Origin: Amoebophrya sp. A120
Taxonomy: Eukaryota; Sar; Dinophyceae; Syndiniales; Amoebophryaceae
Length of the DNA: 64,000 nucleotides
Direction of reading: 5' to 3'
NCBI GenBank assembly: GCA_905178155.1
Contig: CAJINV010000015.1
Span: forward strand, 1,299,495-1,363,494
Positions 42,101 to 52,328 of this stretch are shown piece after piece. Both the position numbers and the translations under genes were made by a program. The notes below the pieces were generated by a model. It ran no database searches. It was not told where the DNA came from and saw only the letters and a list, made by a program, of their open reading frames with translations. Within the stretch, counting starts at the first letter, position 1; each line of letters starts with the position of its first letter.

Positions 42101-45100
42101 GGAGGTGAGCAGCAACCGCAGGAGAAAGATGCAGAAGTCGGAGAGCTGGTCAGTGGGCCCGAAGGATTGGAGCAGGATCAATGCTGGGTTGGTATCTGGT
42201 CGTTGAACAGAGGAGCTCTGTGCGCCAGCAGCAGCAGGAGTAAAACCAGTGTAGTCTTCATGCCGCCCGTTGCCATCCAGTGCCGTACCAGCCCTGTGTC
42301 GATTCGCAGAAGAAACTAGCTGCTTCTGACTACACTCCTGCTCAAGCAAGCTCTGCCTTGTAACCGGATTCTGGAGTAGTAACCCAATCTGGTACGAGGA
42401 CAGCTTCACATTGTTCTTTTCTGTTGGCATGCCGGCGCCACTGAGGCTGCTATTGCAAGCACGGTCGCCGGCACCATCGGTTTTGCAGTTAAACTTCCTG
42501 CTACACACGCCGTTTTGTTCTATGTTCAAGTGTTGTGCCTTCTGTCTTTCAATGATCTCCAGCGCCTCCCGGATCGCTTTTGGCGGCTTACTCCCGCTTG
42601 GGTACTTTTCTTTTAACTTCTGTTCGTGGGTAAGAAGTGCCTGCAGGGACTGAAAATCGTATTGCTCTTGCTGATAAAAGAAATTTCGCGGTCCTGAATT
42701 ATTGGTGACATGATCTTCACCCGTGGCCGTGTCTTTACGATTTTCATCCCGATAAAAAGAGCTGGAAGAGGAGGAGGACGTCCCCACTTGTACTCCGATG
42801 GCAGGTGGAGAAGTTCGCTGATCACCCGCCATGCTTGTTATCCTGCTTAGCCTTATCCCCCTCTCCATGACCTCCAGAACTTTCGTCGTCGCCAAACAAA
42901 TTTTCCGCAACGGCAGCATGGGGTACTTCGCGGTGTCCGTCCAAATCTGCAAGAGAAAGTCGAACAATTGCCGAATGGACTTGTGTAGCAGAGTAGCGGT
43001 GGCATGTTTATCATCCTCGTCGTTGACGCGGCTGGTTTGCCGCGCTATGATCTCCGTGCTGGGAATTGTCCCAGAAGATTCCTCGTCGAGAAGGACCAGG
43101 AGCTGTTTTTCGTTTTTCACAAATGCTAAAAATGGTGCCAAAATGGACCCTCCGTACTGGAGGTAGCAAAGGCTGCAGTCGTTGTGGGCGCCTCATCAAG
43201 AAGCCGAACGACTTAAGGTGCAGCCGAACGACGTAAGAAGCCGAACGACTTAAGAAGGCGCACTAGTTAAGAAGGCGCACTAGTTAAGAAGGCGCACTAG
43301 TTAAGAAGGCCCACTAGTTAAGAAGGCGCACTAGTTAAGAAGCCGCACTACTTAGGAAGCCGAACGAATTAAGGAGGCGCACTACTTAAGAAGCCGCACT
43401 ATTTGAGAAGCCGCACTATTTAAGAAGCCGAACGACTTAAGAAAAAGCCGAACGACTTAAGACAAAGCACGAGCGGCTGAAAGCGAAGCCGAACGACTTA
43501 AGAAGCCCGAAAGACTTAACGGACCCGAAAGGCTTAACGGACCCGAAAGACTTAACAGACCCGAAAGCCTTAAGGGACCCGAAAGATTTACGAAGCCCGA
43601 AAGACTTAACGGACCCGAAAGACTTACGAAGCCCGAAAGACTTAAGATGAGGCCCGAAAGGCTTAAGATGAGGCCCGAAAGACTTAAGATGAGGCCCGAA
43701 AGCCTTAATAGACCAAAAAGACTTAAAGAGCGCAGCAGCCGCACCACTCAAGACTGAATTGCGCCTGCTGGTGCGTGCGCACCGGTGGACGTTTTTTCAT
43801 CCCGAAAACGAAAATAAATCAAAATCATTAATATACGTGCATGTAGACGCAGTTGAACAGCGTTTTCACGTCCCGGAACACGTCCCGCTGCTTCATTTTT
43901 GCCAGCAATTCTCGTTTATGCATTGCAAATATGTCTGGGTCTGGAAACTTGTGATGCGGGTAGGACAATCATGATGACGCCTCAATTTGCAGCTCAGCAT
44001 GACAAGTTTCTGAGTGCCTATTGTGTGTCTTCTGCATGACAAATCGCGTTTCTGCATGACAGAAAAATGGGGCTTTTGGGTAATGTGCATGACAGCCTTT
44101 GGAGTCATGCTAGCAGAGCATGACAAACCTTGGATTCTTCCAGACCCAGACATTTTTGCATTTTATATCGTTTCAGCTTCCGCACTTTCTCCAACTTTTC
44201 CATGATTCTCTGCTCTTCCGCATACAGGTCCTCGGCTTCATCAAAGAGATCCTATGGAAAGACATTTACACGACCAGCATTTTTCTTCGCAAATTCACAA
44301 TGCGTCGACTTCGTGCGGCCACGACACGCTGGTGTACGTAGTAGGGGCAGCAATACAAAATGTCACAAAGACCTTGTGCCAGTGCCTCTGTAAGTAGGTA
44401 TGCACGAGATAAACAACAACTTGGCGACGTAACAGCAACAGCTGGTGGTGATGTCAAGAACAAGAGCACTTGCGATATCCGGTGCTGCTCGGCAACTGCT
44501 CTTTGGAGCCGATTCTGCTGGTGCGGTTACTACTACCACTACTACTACTGCTGCTACTGCTACTCCCGCCGACGCCACCGCCTACCTCGGCGGCCGCGAC
44601 CTTCTCCGCTGGCGGTCCGAACGCCTTCAGCTGTTTCAGCTTCCTCTCCAGCCGATCGACGAGCAAAGAAAACAAACTCCATTCCACGGTCTTGGAATCG
44701 GTCAACACTCCAATCGACCAGAAGAGCAACCGCGCCGGGGAGTCTTTTTTCGAACTGGACGAAGTAGTTTTTGCTTTGTTCTTTTTGTCTTTACCGGTCG
44801 TGATGTTCATCTCTTCGCGCGAACCGCCGCAAGCCGGGCTCGATAGTAGTTGTTGTTTTTCATCATGATGATCTGCGGAATCACGATCGTCCCCATCGGA
44901 CGAATTGCTGTCCTCCGAGTTGTCCGAAGCGCGCGGACCGGGGGCGGCCACATCTTGGTTAAACACCAAAGGCCATCAACTGCAAAAATGTCTGGGTCTG
45001 GAAGAATGCCAGACTTCTCCCGCAGGTTTTCCATGACCCATGAGGTCTGGTTTGTAGGACATAGCATGACAGATTCTGTGAGAGTTCTATCATGCCTATC

Positions 45101-45401
45101 CCGCATGAGAAACTGCCTCTCGATTGAGTCAAAAGTGGACAGCTTTTGGCAATCATGCAACACAGATTTTCACGTGATTCAGATTTAGCATGACAAGTTG
45201 CATTGTTCCAGACCCAGACACTTTTGCATTTGATAAAGCCTCCGACCGGTCGCAGAACTCGTCTAGCAGCGCCAGCCGCCGCTCCATGATCCGTTGGGTG
45301 AGTTTGAAGACTTTCTTATGGCGTAAGTGCAGAGCTGCTGGACGAGGTAGGGCGTATGCTTTTGGCGACAGATGTTGAAAAATGATGAGTATTAGTTGCA
45401 C
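39151..45401 (-). CDS. STRIP: Far11/STRIP (striatin-interacting protein), STRIPAK scaffold
   Basis: STRIP/Far11 proteins organise the STRIPAK phosphatase-kinase complex. The assignment rests on the C-terminal part: DSNGILVLLKYLNQDFL (compare the family's LILKFFNQNI), KKVLIHYKAPFILKRFN, and YLKLMKLQCRVLPRKWKSQN followed by MTICSDIYLNH. Upstream, KYPMLPLRKICLATTKVLEV fits the family's helical repeat. Exons: 43156-42092, 41833-41576, 41412-41171, 41013-40583 and 40436-39151 stay in one frame by codon count. Further 5' exons are likely at 43916-43837, about 44252-44168, 44967 to about 44560, and about 45340-45235 (ALHLRHKKVFKLTQRIMERR); the start codon was not found. The 442-residue last exon ends in a long acidic tail. 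The link between the 44.2-45.4 kb exons and the rest is inference. Confidence 0.75.
40442..40582. mobile_element. Introner, family D, in STRIP
   Basis: TATGCACTGCAAAAGCATCG and mirror CGATACTTATTTGCACAGGATA. Perfect TSD TGTGG. Splicing gives FAAEYHK-TRPIQTCKC. Confidence 0.92.
41019..41170. mobile_element. Introner, family D, in STRIP
   Basis: CATCCTGTGCAAAAGTATCG and mirror TACTTTTGCAATGCATA. Flanks GACAC and GAACA are diverged. The frame (NHGSCS-FENPFIADI) fixes the left edge at 41019. Confidence 0.85.
41418..41575. mobile_element. Introner, family D, in STRIP
   Basis: TATGCATTGCACAAGCATCG and mirror GCCTTTGCATTGCATA. Flanks AACCG and AAACG. Splicing gives KLENDA-VAFFSKAMFD. Confidence 0.88.
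41839..42091. mobile_element. Introner, family A, in STRIP
   Basis: TATCCACTGAAAATATGTCT and mirror ACATATTTGCAATGCGTA. Perfect TSD GGACT. Splicing gives LLTSCQS-SSTATFSAG. Confidence 0.9.
43157..43836 (-). other. Canonical GT-AG intron of STRIP carrying a minisatellite
   Basis: Minus-strand donor ATGCAC|GTATAT and acceptor CCTCCAG|TAC, phase 0, joining FNCVYMH to YGGSILAPF. At 680 bp it is the largest ordinary intron seen and is filled by the tandem repeat described separately. Confidence 0.7.
43205..43730. repeat. Two-part minisatellite, 17 bp and 18/21 bp units
   Basis: The left half (about 43205-43455) is built of 17 bp units such as AGGCGCACTAGTTAAGA and AGCCGAACGACTTAAGA. The right half (about 43490-43725) is built of 18-21 bp units such as GACCCGAAAGACTTAACG and GATGAGGCCCGAAAGACTTAA. 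The GACTTAA core links the two. Because the right-hand units are multiples of three, a roughly 100-codon repeat frame stays open, but it lies within an intron. Confidence 0.85.
43917..44167. mobile_element. Introner, family A, in STRIP 5' part
   Basis: TATGCATTGCAAATATGTCT and mirror ATTTTTGCATTTTATA. Perfect TSD TCGTT. Splicing gives EKVRKLKR-ELLAKMKQRD. Confidence 0.9.
44972..45234. mobile_element. Introner, family A
   Basis: CATCAACTGCAAAAATGTCT and mirror CACTTTTGCATTTGATA. AAAG is duplicated at both edges. Splicing gives CDRSEAL-VFNQDVAAP. Confidence 0.85.
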
Positions 45402-46440
45402 CCCGGCGAGGACCTACGCTAAAAGCAATCACGCAAGCACTCGCTCAAAGACCAAGTGAGAATGTAGTAAGTAGCCCGCCAGCAAGAGTAGAGTGGGTGC
45501 GGTTTTCTATCTTCCGTGCGGACGAAGTACTAGCCGAAGCGTTTGCTCTCCAACCCGGGGGACTGTTTCTTCTCTCGCGCTCTTGGTTCGAACGTGGGGC
45601 GCACGGGGGTGCCGCGCAACAGAAGTGGCGCAGATCAGGCGCCCGGCTTCGCCAGTCTCGTTGCAAGCTAGCGGACCGCAAGAGCCTGCGCCCGCCAATT
45701 TTCCGACAAAACCCGCCCGGGGGGAAGTCGCGTGCCCCCGCGCCGCTCTTCACGCTGCCCAAATATACCAAGCCGGCAGGCGAAAGGCCGGAAAGGCCCG
45801 GGGCCGGACTCGCGCGGAGCGTGGCGCGACCGGCTCGCCGCAAGGCTCCAGAACCGCAGCCCCACCGCCCGAGATGGAGCCGGGTCTGCTGCCGCGGGCA
45901 AATTTGGGCCGCCGGGATGCGGATTCTGTCAGGAGCACGGGAGCCGCTGGCACCGAAGCCGCCGGCCCGGCCCTCGGCCGGACCCCCTGCTTGAGTAGGG
46001 TCTAGCACCGTTGTGGGGATGCGAACAAAAGGGGGCCCCGCTATGGATATGCAACACCGCGTCGCCCGGACTGCCCTAGTTCCAGTGCGCCAGGGAAACG
46101 GCGAAGCGCCGCCGTCGCCTTTCGTTCCCGCGCCGCAAAGGGCAGGCCGCGGGGACGCCCGGTCGCGTGCGGCCGGGCAGCGATTTCCCGCCCGGTTTTG
46201 CTTTCCCGCCGGGCCGCCCCGCCCTTTTCCGGGCCCCCTAGCCGAAGCGCGACCCTGCTTCCAGGGGCGGCAAAAGCGGACGCGGCAGGCCTGCGGCTTT
46301 TTAAGCCGTGCGTCAGGTGCCTTTCCGGCGGCTTGCGTAGGCGCCTGCGCATGGAAACGGGGCGCAATCCGACAGACATGGTCCTTTCTGGGGCGTCGAC
46401 CGGCCGGATCCCGGATCAGGACCGTCCGACCATGAGAAAG
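45402..46440. other. GC-rich region, no supported gene
   Basis: Strongly G+C-rich sequence with open frames in several phases on both strands, as expected from composition alone. It contains many short CCGG/GGCC inverted motifs. No family motif, introner or RNA gene was recognised. Confidence 0.5.
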
Positions 46441-47071
46441 TGCAATTTGTTTCCATTTTCCTAAAGGGAAACAAATATGATTGCAGTGGCTGCAGTCGGC
46501 TTTTGCAGATCATACACCTTTAAAAAGACATACTATGTGCACCCAATGGCACTTCTATGAGCTCTGAGATGGAGGGTGGGCACCAAGCTTCTCCAAGAAA
46601 AAAATTAAAAAAAATGAAATTTGTGTGCAATTATAGAAGAATCCCAAGGGTGTGCCAAGATATGAGATGGCTGATCAAATACGTTGACAAAAGGATAGAG
46701 ATGTGTCATCTACCAACTATCTTCCGTCTGAATTTAAGGGATTTGCATCATGATAAAAATTTTTAAATTTTCTCGATTTTCTGAAATTTCTCAGAATTCC
46801 TCTTGGTGTGGTCTTGACTAGTCGCATGGGATAAAAGATGGCCGATAAGCCCTCTAATATGCTTGATATCTGATTAGTTTTATCCTACAGGTGAAGGCCT
46901 TTCACAGAGTCACCCATTGAGAAGCTTTGGAAATTTTTGATTTTTTACAAAATAACCCAAAAAAATATAATAATATAAGGGATTTAAAATGAGCAATGAA
47001 GACTGTTCAAAAAAAGTGCACTACAGTATGAAATTTAATCTGTTTTTTTTTAAATCCTGAGGCACTGGCGC
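46441..47071. other. AT-rich flank of the minus-strand retrotransposon
   Basis: Composition changes abruptly to A+T-rich after the GC block. Short frames only. Nothing recognised. Confidence 0.5.
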
Positions 47072-47243
47072 CTTTATTTCTTGCATGTCTAGCTTGGTGC
47101 ACATTTACATTGATGTGATGACACGAATGTGGACTACTGGCCACGCGAGAAACGATCGTCGAGCCCGCCGACGGGATACCAGCTTCGCAACGCAGACCGG
47201 AAGGCGTTTCGCACGTCGAATCCAAACACCACGGGGGAGGGCC
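47072..47243 (-). repeat. Split direct repeat B2 of copy 1
   Basis: 172 bp, 170 identical to 54090-54261. Minus-strand start GGCCCTCCCCCGTGG, end GCAAGAAATAAAG. It marks the downstream terminus of the element. Confidence 0.9.
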
Positions 47244-47541
47244 GCTCTGCACACCCTCTCTGCACAAACGCCTGAAAGCTAACGAAGCTATCCCTTCTGC
47301 GGGAACGAGATCTGAGTGAGCGCCGCGATAGAACCAGAAAAGCCTGACTATCGGCACTCTATAGTCCACCTCCGTATCACCACACCGAACCACACGAACA
47401 GAGATCACCCGAGCTGCAGCTGCTGATGCTGCTACGTACTGTACACCTGTCCGCACATCGTGCTGTCAGCACATGTAACTGCACCCATTTTTTTAATAGA
47501 CTCTACACAAAAATACTAATGCACGTGTCGCGATCCAATGT

Positions 47542-49842
47542 CTAAAAATCCACTTCTTCATCTGAAGAGCGATCACCAGTACGACCTTCTTCTTGCATTA
47601 CTTGCCAGGCTGCCAAGGCATCGGCCAAGTGTGACACGCCTGGGGACACATCAACTACTAACAGTTTTTTATAATAATCATCCATCCCAAAGCCATCAAC
47701 AATTTCATCAAATAAATTCGGAAACAGCTTCAACAAAATTGACATTTTTTCGTCCCTGGTAGGATAATCAGCAAGATTGAAGTGCGTAGGGACGCGGGTG
47801 TTCCACGGCTTCATATCACCTTCCGCCGCAATCGACCAAAGTTCCGCTGTAAGCCGTGTGAACACCCACTTTTGCTCCTTGCTACTTTTGCCTTGTGCTA
47901 ACAAATTTTGCTGAGCACAAGTATTATCTATGGCGTGATCAAACCTCCTCCCCTGCAGCTCCTTGAAAAAGTACCGCAATGCCAGGGGGGCAACAGCTGT
48001 TTCCAACACATTGATCGGGTACAGGCGGTAGGAGGAGTGTAGTTGTGCTGCTGTACACTGCTGTCGGACACACCTGAACCGCCCATCTTTCACCAGGACC
48101 GCCGCCAAAACTCCCTTCCGATCGCTCCACTGTGCGTCGGTGTAGAGCAGCAGGTTGCTCGAAGTCGCATCTTCAAACTGCGCACTGCGCTTGAGCGGCA
48201 AGCTCATCACATGCTTGATGGCGTACAACGCGTTCTTCACATCTTCACACACCGCGACTTCTTCCCGTGCCAGATGCAGCCTTAACGGCTTCATGATCGG
48301 GCTTAAAGACCTATCTGCCACCGCAGCCAAGGAGAAGGTCAATCGGCCTAGCAACGCGTCGGTGGTGGTCATGTCCAAAATCAACGTGTTTATCGCAACA
48401 TCACAAACCTGCACAATTTGCATCTTCTTTTGCTCGGTCAGCTGCACAGTAGGATGATCTCCTCTAACATCAAAAAGCAATCCCAATATTTCTAAAAACG
48501 CGTCCACGTTGATTTTGTCCGTCATCGCCGGCAATCCCAACATCTGCAGCAGTTCCAGGAGCACATCGCGGACCAACTCGCCTAATCCTCGCAACACAAA
48601 ATTCGGGAAATCATCCACATAATCCTCCGAGTTGATCCCGTAGTGCTTCCTGAGCACACTCCGCAGCAGTTTCCCCGGCCTGCACCAGCCCGTGACGGAG
48701 TGTCTGCTGCCAAAGATGGCAGACACTCCCACGAAGTAAAAATACTTCCGCAGCTCGGGGTGGAAGACGAGGATGGTGTTGTAACAACGATGTTCCGGCT
48801 TCACCATCATGTTGTTGTAACACCTTGCAATGTCGAGCAAAACGACGTCGAGCTCGTTTTTTACAACATTCATGGCACGCCGGAATTTCCTGCTCGACAT
48901 TTCCTCGTCCACGCTGGCAAACGCCGCCTTATCCGCAAACGCTGGCTGCTTTGCTCCTGGTTTTAACAACTCCTCACTGAGCTTCTCCTGCTGTCCGGAC
49001 ACGTATCTGAGAAATTCTTTCTCATACTGTTTTTCCTGCTTCCTGCTCCTCTGCAGTACTTTGCGATTGTGTCGGACAATTTTTTTACCAGCGCAGGAGG
49101 GGTCGCGCGCCACTGCCGCGCTCGCCAAAACGTCGAGTGCCGACGGTATTGGCACTCGACACGGCAGTGGCGAACACTGGTTCGCACTGCACGCCGGGTC
49201 TATCAGCCGGACTTTTTTCGCCTGGTGCCGTGGAAATCTCCGCATGCCATAATAAATGGCTTCTCGCGCAGACTTGTTGGTGCGGATATCATCTGGAACT
49301 TCATGTGGGCCGTCTAAAAGCGCGTATCCCAGTTCGGGCAACACCGCCGTCTCTTTGACGGACTTCTCCCAGACGAGACGAGTATCGTCTTCCGACCACG
49401 CCGGTTTTGCATGCGCTCCTTCTAGCACTTTGGCGACGATTTTACTGGGTTTAAAAGCGCTGGGGTCGTCGCACATGCGGTCCTTCCTTGCTCTCGGACT
49501 CCATGTCGGATCCACCTGGCGCTCTCCAATCATGGAGAGGCCATGAAGCCACACGCGCCACGCGCAGGGATCGCTGCCGTGGTATCTCTGCCCCAAGAGC
49601 TCCCACAAGCCAAGCTTCTGACAAGTCTTGGGCTTGTTGATCCTGCTGTCGATCTGCGAGAAAAGGTCTGCTGATCTCGACGCCGTTTCCTCGTGCCACC
49701 TCTTCATCTCCGCATGTGCACGCTTTATTTTGTCTTCCGACATCTGCGCCGGGTCGGGTAGTTGTTGGGCCACATCAAAGGGGTGTTCGCGCAGCATGTC
49801 GAACTCCACCCTTTTCATAACCTTATGAACATCGAGTGCCGT
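47542..49842 (-). CDS. Reverse transcriptase-RNase H of retrotransposon copy 1
   Basis: Synthesises and processes element cDNA. The preferred start is the ATG of MPLPTALDVHKVMKRV, aligned with the start in copy 2; the frame is open upstream to 49896. The RT domain has SRHSVTGWCRPGKLLRSVLR and the catalytic NSEDYVDDFPN (YVDD). The RNase H domain has LLYTDAQWSD, ETAVAPLALRYF, AIDNTCAQ and FNLADYPTRDEK, the D-E-D-D set typical of retroelement RNase H. About 60-70% similar by eye to the copy at 60391, with acidic EEVDF at the C-terminus. No protease, integrase or methyltransferase follows. Confidence 0.9.
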   Translation of the reverse strand, partial: TALDVHKVMKRVEFDMLREHPFDVAQQLPDPAQMSEDKIKRAHAEMKRWHEETASRSADLFSQIDSRINKPKTCQKLGLWELLGQRYHGSDPCAWRVWLHGLSMIGERQVDPTWSPRARKDRMCDDPSAFKPSKIVAKVLEGAHAKPAWSEDDTRLVWEKSVKETAVLPELGYALLDGPHEVPDDIRTNKSAREAIYYGMRRFPRHQAKKVRLIDPACSANQCSPLPCRVPIPSALDVLASAAVARDPSCAGKKIVRHNRKVLQRSRKQEKQYEKEFLRYVSGQQEKLSEELLKPGAKQPAFADKAAFASVDEEMSSRKFRRAMNVVKNELDVVLLDIARCYNNMMVKPEHRCYNTILVFHPELRKYFYFVGVSAIFGSRHSVTGWCRPGKLLRSVLRKHYGINSEDYVDDFPNFVLRGLGELVRDVLLELLQMLGLPAMTDKINVDAFLEILGLLFDVRGDHPTVQLTEQKKMQIVQVCDVAINTLILDMTTTDALLGRLTFSLAAVADRSLSPIMKPLRLHLAREEVAVCEDVKNALYAIKHVMSLPLKRSAQFEDATSSNLLLYTDAQWSDRKGVLAAVLVKDGRFRCVRQQCTAAQLHSSYRLYPINVLETAVAPLALRYFFKELQGRRFDHAIDNTCAQQNLLAQGKSSKEQKWVFTRLTAELWSIAAEGDMKPWNTRVPTHFNLADYPTRDEKMSILLKLFPNLFDEIVDGFGMDDYYKKLLVVDVSPGVSHLADALAAWQVMQEEGRTGDRSSDEEVDF

Positions 49843-50696
49843 GGGCAGCGGCATACTGTTTTCTTTTTCCTCAAGTGACGCGAGTATCGATTTCAATCAG
49901 ATCAGACGTAGAAAGACTCGGCGACTTCACTTCAACTCTACTCTGTGCACCAACACACTCAGTCTTTGCATGTGAAACAAGTGGCATGCGATGATCTACT
50001 TTAGTCTTACACTTTGATGAGAATAAACGATGACTAGCTGCTACTTTGTGTGAGTAACTTCAATTCTTTGCACACTACTTCTCTGCCCCCAATGCGTACG
50101 ACTTGCAAATGCTGCGCTTGCGCGACTTTTGAACGATTTGCGACAGTGCTTCCTTGACTCTGGCCAGCTACACGACTTCCATTTACAACCGACGTTCAAG
50201 CTTGACTGCTACTTTGTACACAGCAACCGACGCTCTTGAGGACGTTCACGACGACTGCGTTGCACTTTGGCCACATGGGCAGCAATCTTTCTTGCTGGGG
50301 ACACACACATATCTGCAGCTCCTAGCTGCAACTACAAGTTCGCACTTGCGCTCACATTTTTAAAAACAAATATGTATCTTCCGTTGCTGTGCATTTCCAA
50401 CAGTAAGTTTGTACATGACGCTAACAAATTGCTCTGTCATTTATTTTCCAGTATTGACAAATCAACGTCAATCGTCATAAACTATACTGTTGCCAGGTCA
50501 CGTCACTGGATAAAAAATCAGAAAAATGAATTTTTGATAAACAAATCAGTGCACAGCAGCCCGAAAAAACCATGTATAAGTACTCTCATGGAGAGTTAAT
50601 TACTTTCTAATTTTTATTTTCATTTTTTGAAACGACATTAGCGGACGCTGCTGTGCACTGTACATTTGAAAAACTCATAAAAGGCAAGAATCACAT

Positions 50697-52007
50697 TCAC
50701 ACCGCGGCAGCCTCAGCCACCGGCTTGCACCACGACTCGTACTCAATGTCCTTGAGCTTGTCGCTAAACGCGGACTGCAAGTTCTTCCACTCGTTCGGGC
50801 TCATGTCGCCCGCCGCCGCGTGGCGAAACCTGCACTCGCTACCGAACTTGCACGAACCCTTGTTCTTGAGAAAGTCGTGGCACCACTTGGCGTTGCCCTT
50901 CTTGCCTTTTTTGCCGTTTTTACCCTTACCTGAAGGAATCGTTACACATGCATGACTACCGTTTCAACTTCATGTCTGAACATATGCATGAAAAACAACT
51001 GCAAAGACTGTCTCATGACACCACATTGATACCTACCTTTGTTGTTTTTTCCACCACTCTGATAGGGCCCATACGAGTCCCTGAGGTTGGACATTTCTTC
51101 CCGCATAGCGGCACGCTCCTCTGCGATCAAAGAGCGGGCTTCGGCCGTAGCCTCCGCCGACGCCTCACGCAGGTTCTTCAAACGCTGTAATTCTTCACCC
51201 CAGACCTTGTTGAAACGATTTTCGGCAAAAAAGGTTCTCATACGGCCTTCGAAGGTAGTGCCGGGCTGGGAACTGTCGGGGGTCCACTGCTCCGTCTTGT
51301 AGACGATGGTCCCCAACGCCCTGATGGCGGTCTCCTCGGAGATCGTGGTCTTGGCCAACATGAGCTGACTGATGATCTGGCTACGCCTGTCGACCGTAAT
51401 CAAGGGGTCGCGGTCCCTATGGACCTTGGCCGCCATGGCCGCCAGCAACGCGTTGACCGAGAAAGGGAGGTCCTTGTTGACCTTGGCGGTACCATCCTCC
51501 TGAGTCAGCAGCTTCTTGAGCTCCTTCATCGTTTTACCTGATAATGAACGATTTGCCCAATTGCATTTCCATGATTGCCACATGTTTTTACACTTGCGCA
51601 AATAACTTTGCATACCAATTATGCATGCACAACAAATGATCTATACCACTTTCCCACAACGCACGGGCGTTGATGACCTTGGCACACTTGGTGAAGTCGG
51701 CCTGGGTGGGCCGTAACTCGGGGACGTCGAGCGACAAGTTCTGGAAACTCTGCTCGATCTGATTGTCTTGTCCGACAATGAAGTCGGTCAACTCCCTGTT
51801 GGCAGCACCCGCTGTGATGTGATTTTTTCCATATCGGAAAACGCAACATGCATGTCACATGGACTTCTCATCAGCTCTTACTCATTTTGAAAGAAACATA
51901 CTACACGCATGCATCATGGCTGCATGAACTCAAACAACAAAGAAAACTATCATACCCTGGGCAACCGCAGCCGCCTGCTGCTGTTGGTTAACGTTGACAT
52001 TGGCCAT
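50697..52007 (-). CDS. Gag-like protein with CCCH zinc finger, retrotransposon copy 1, four exons
   Basis: Exons 52007-51956, 51811-51647, 51537-51037 and 50929-50697 total 951 nt (316 aa plus stop). All three introns are GT-AG and phase 1. The N-terminus is Gln/Ala-rich. Exon 2 has LTDFIVGQDNQIEQSFQNL and VPELRPTQADF, conserved in copy 2. Exon 3 is helical and charged. Exon 4 carries a CX9CX5CX3H finger (KWCHDFLKNKGSCKFGSECR, then FRH). Position and the nucleic-acid-binding finger suggest the nucleocapsid role; homology to known Gag was not tested. Confidence 0.8.
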
Positions 52008-52328
52008 TTTTTTTTACGAAGTGCTAAAAGCTACTTCAACAGAGTTTTGATATCCTCAGAGGTGTAAACGGACTTTTCCTACGGGTGTGCGTTTTTTTTT
52101 TTAATTGAAGCTCAACTGTAACGCAACGAAAACCAATGACGCACTGTGACTTGAAATCGTGGCACTTTGATCCTCGGCGGAACCTTTACTGTGCATTTTG
52201 CTGAACACGCGGGTGACAGGTGTGGAGACTTTCTTGGCGCAAGCTGTGCATTCCTATTTTTCTATGCTCTTCACATGCTCTTAAACAAAAAGCCAGCATC
52301 TTCATGCACTTCATCATTTTGCGTAACC

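Noticed and set aside
43437-43751. Repeat protein frame rich in Ser-Phe-Gly or Ser-Gly-Leu
   Set aside because: Open in two phases because minisatellite units are multiples of three, and it lies within a GT-AG intron of STRIP.
45445-46440. Several 100-190 codon frames in a GC-rich block
   Set aside because: Frames are open in many phases on both strands at once, with Arg/Pro/Ala/Gly bias from composition and no motifs.
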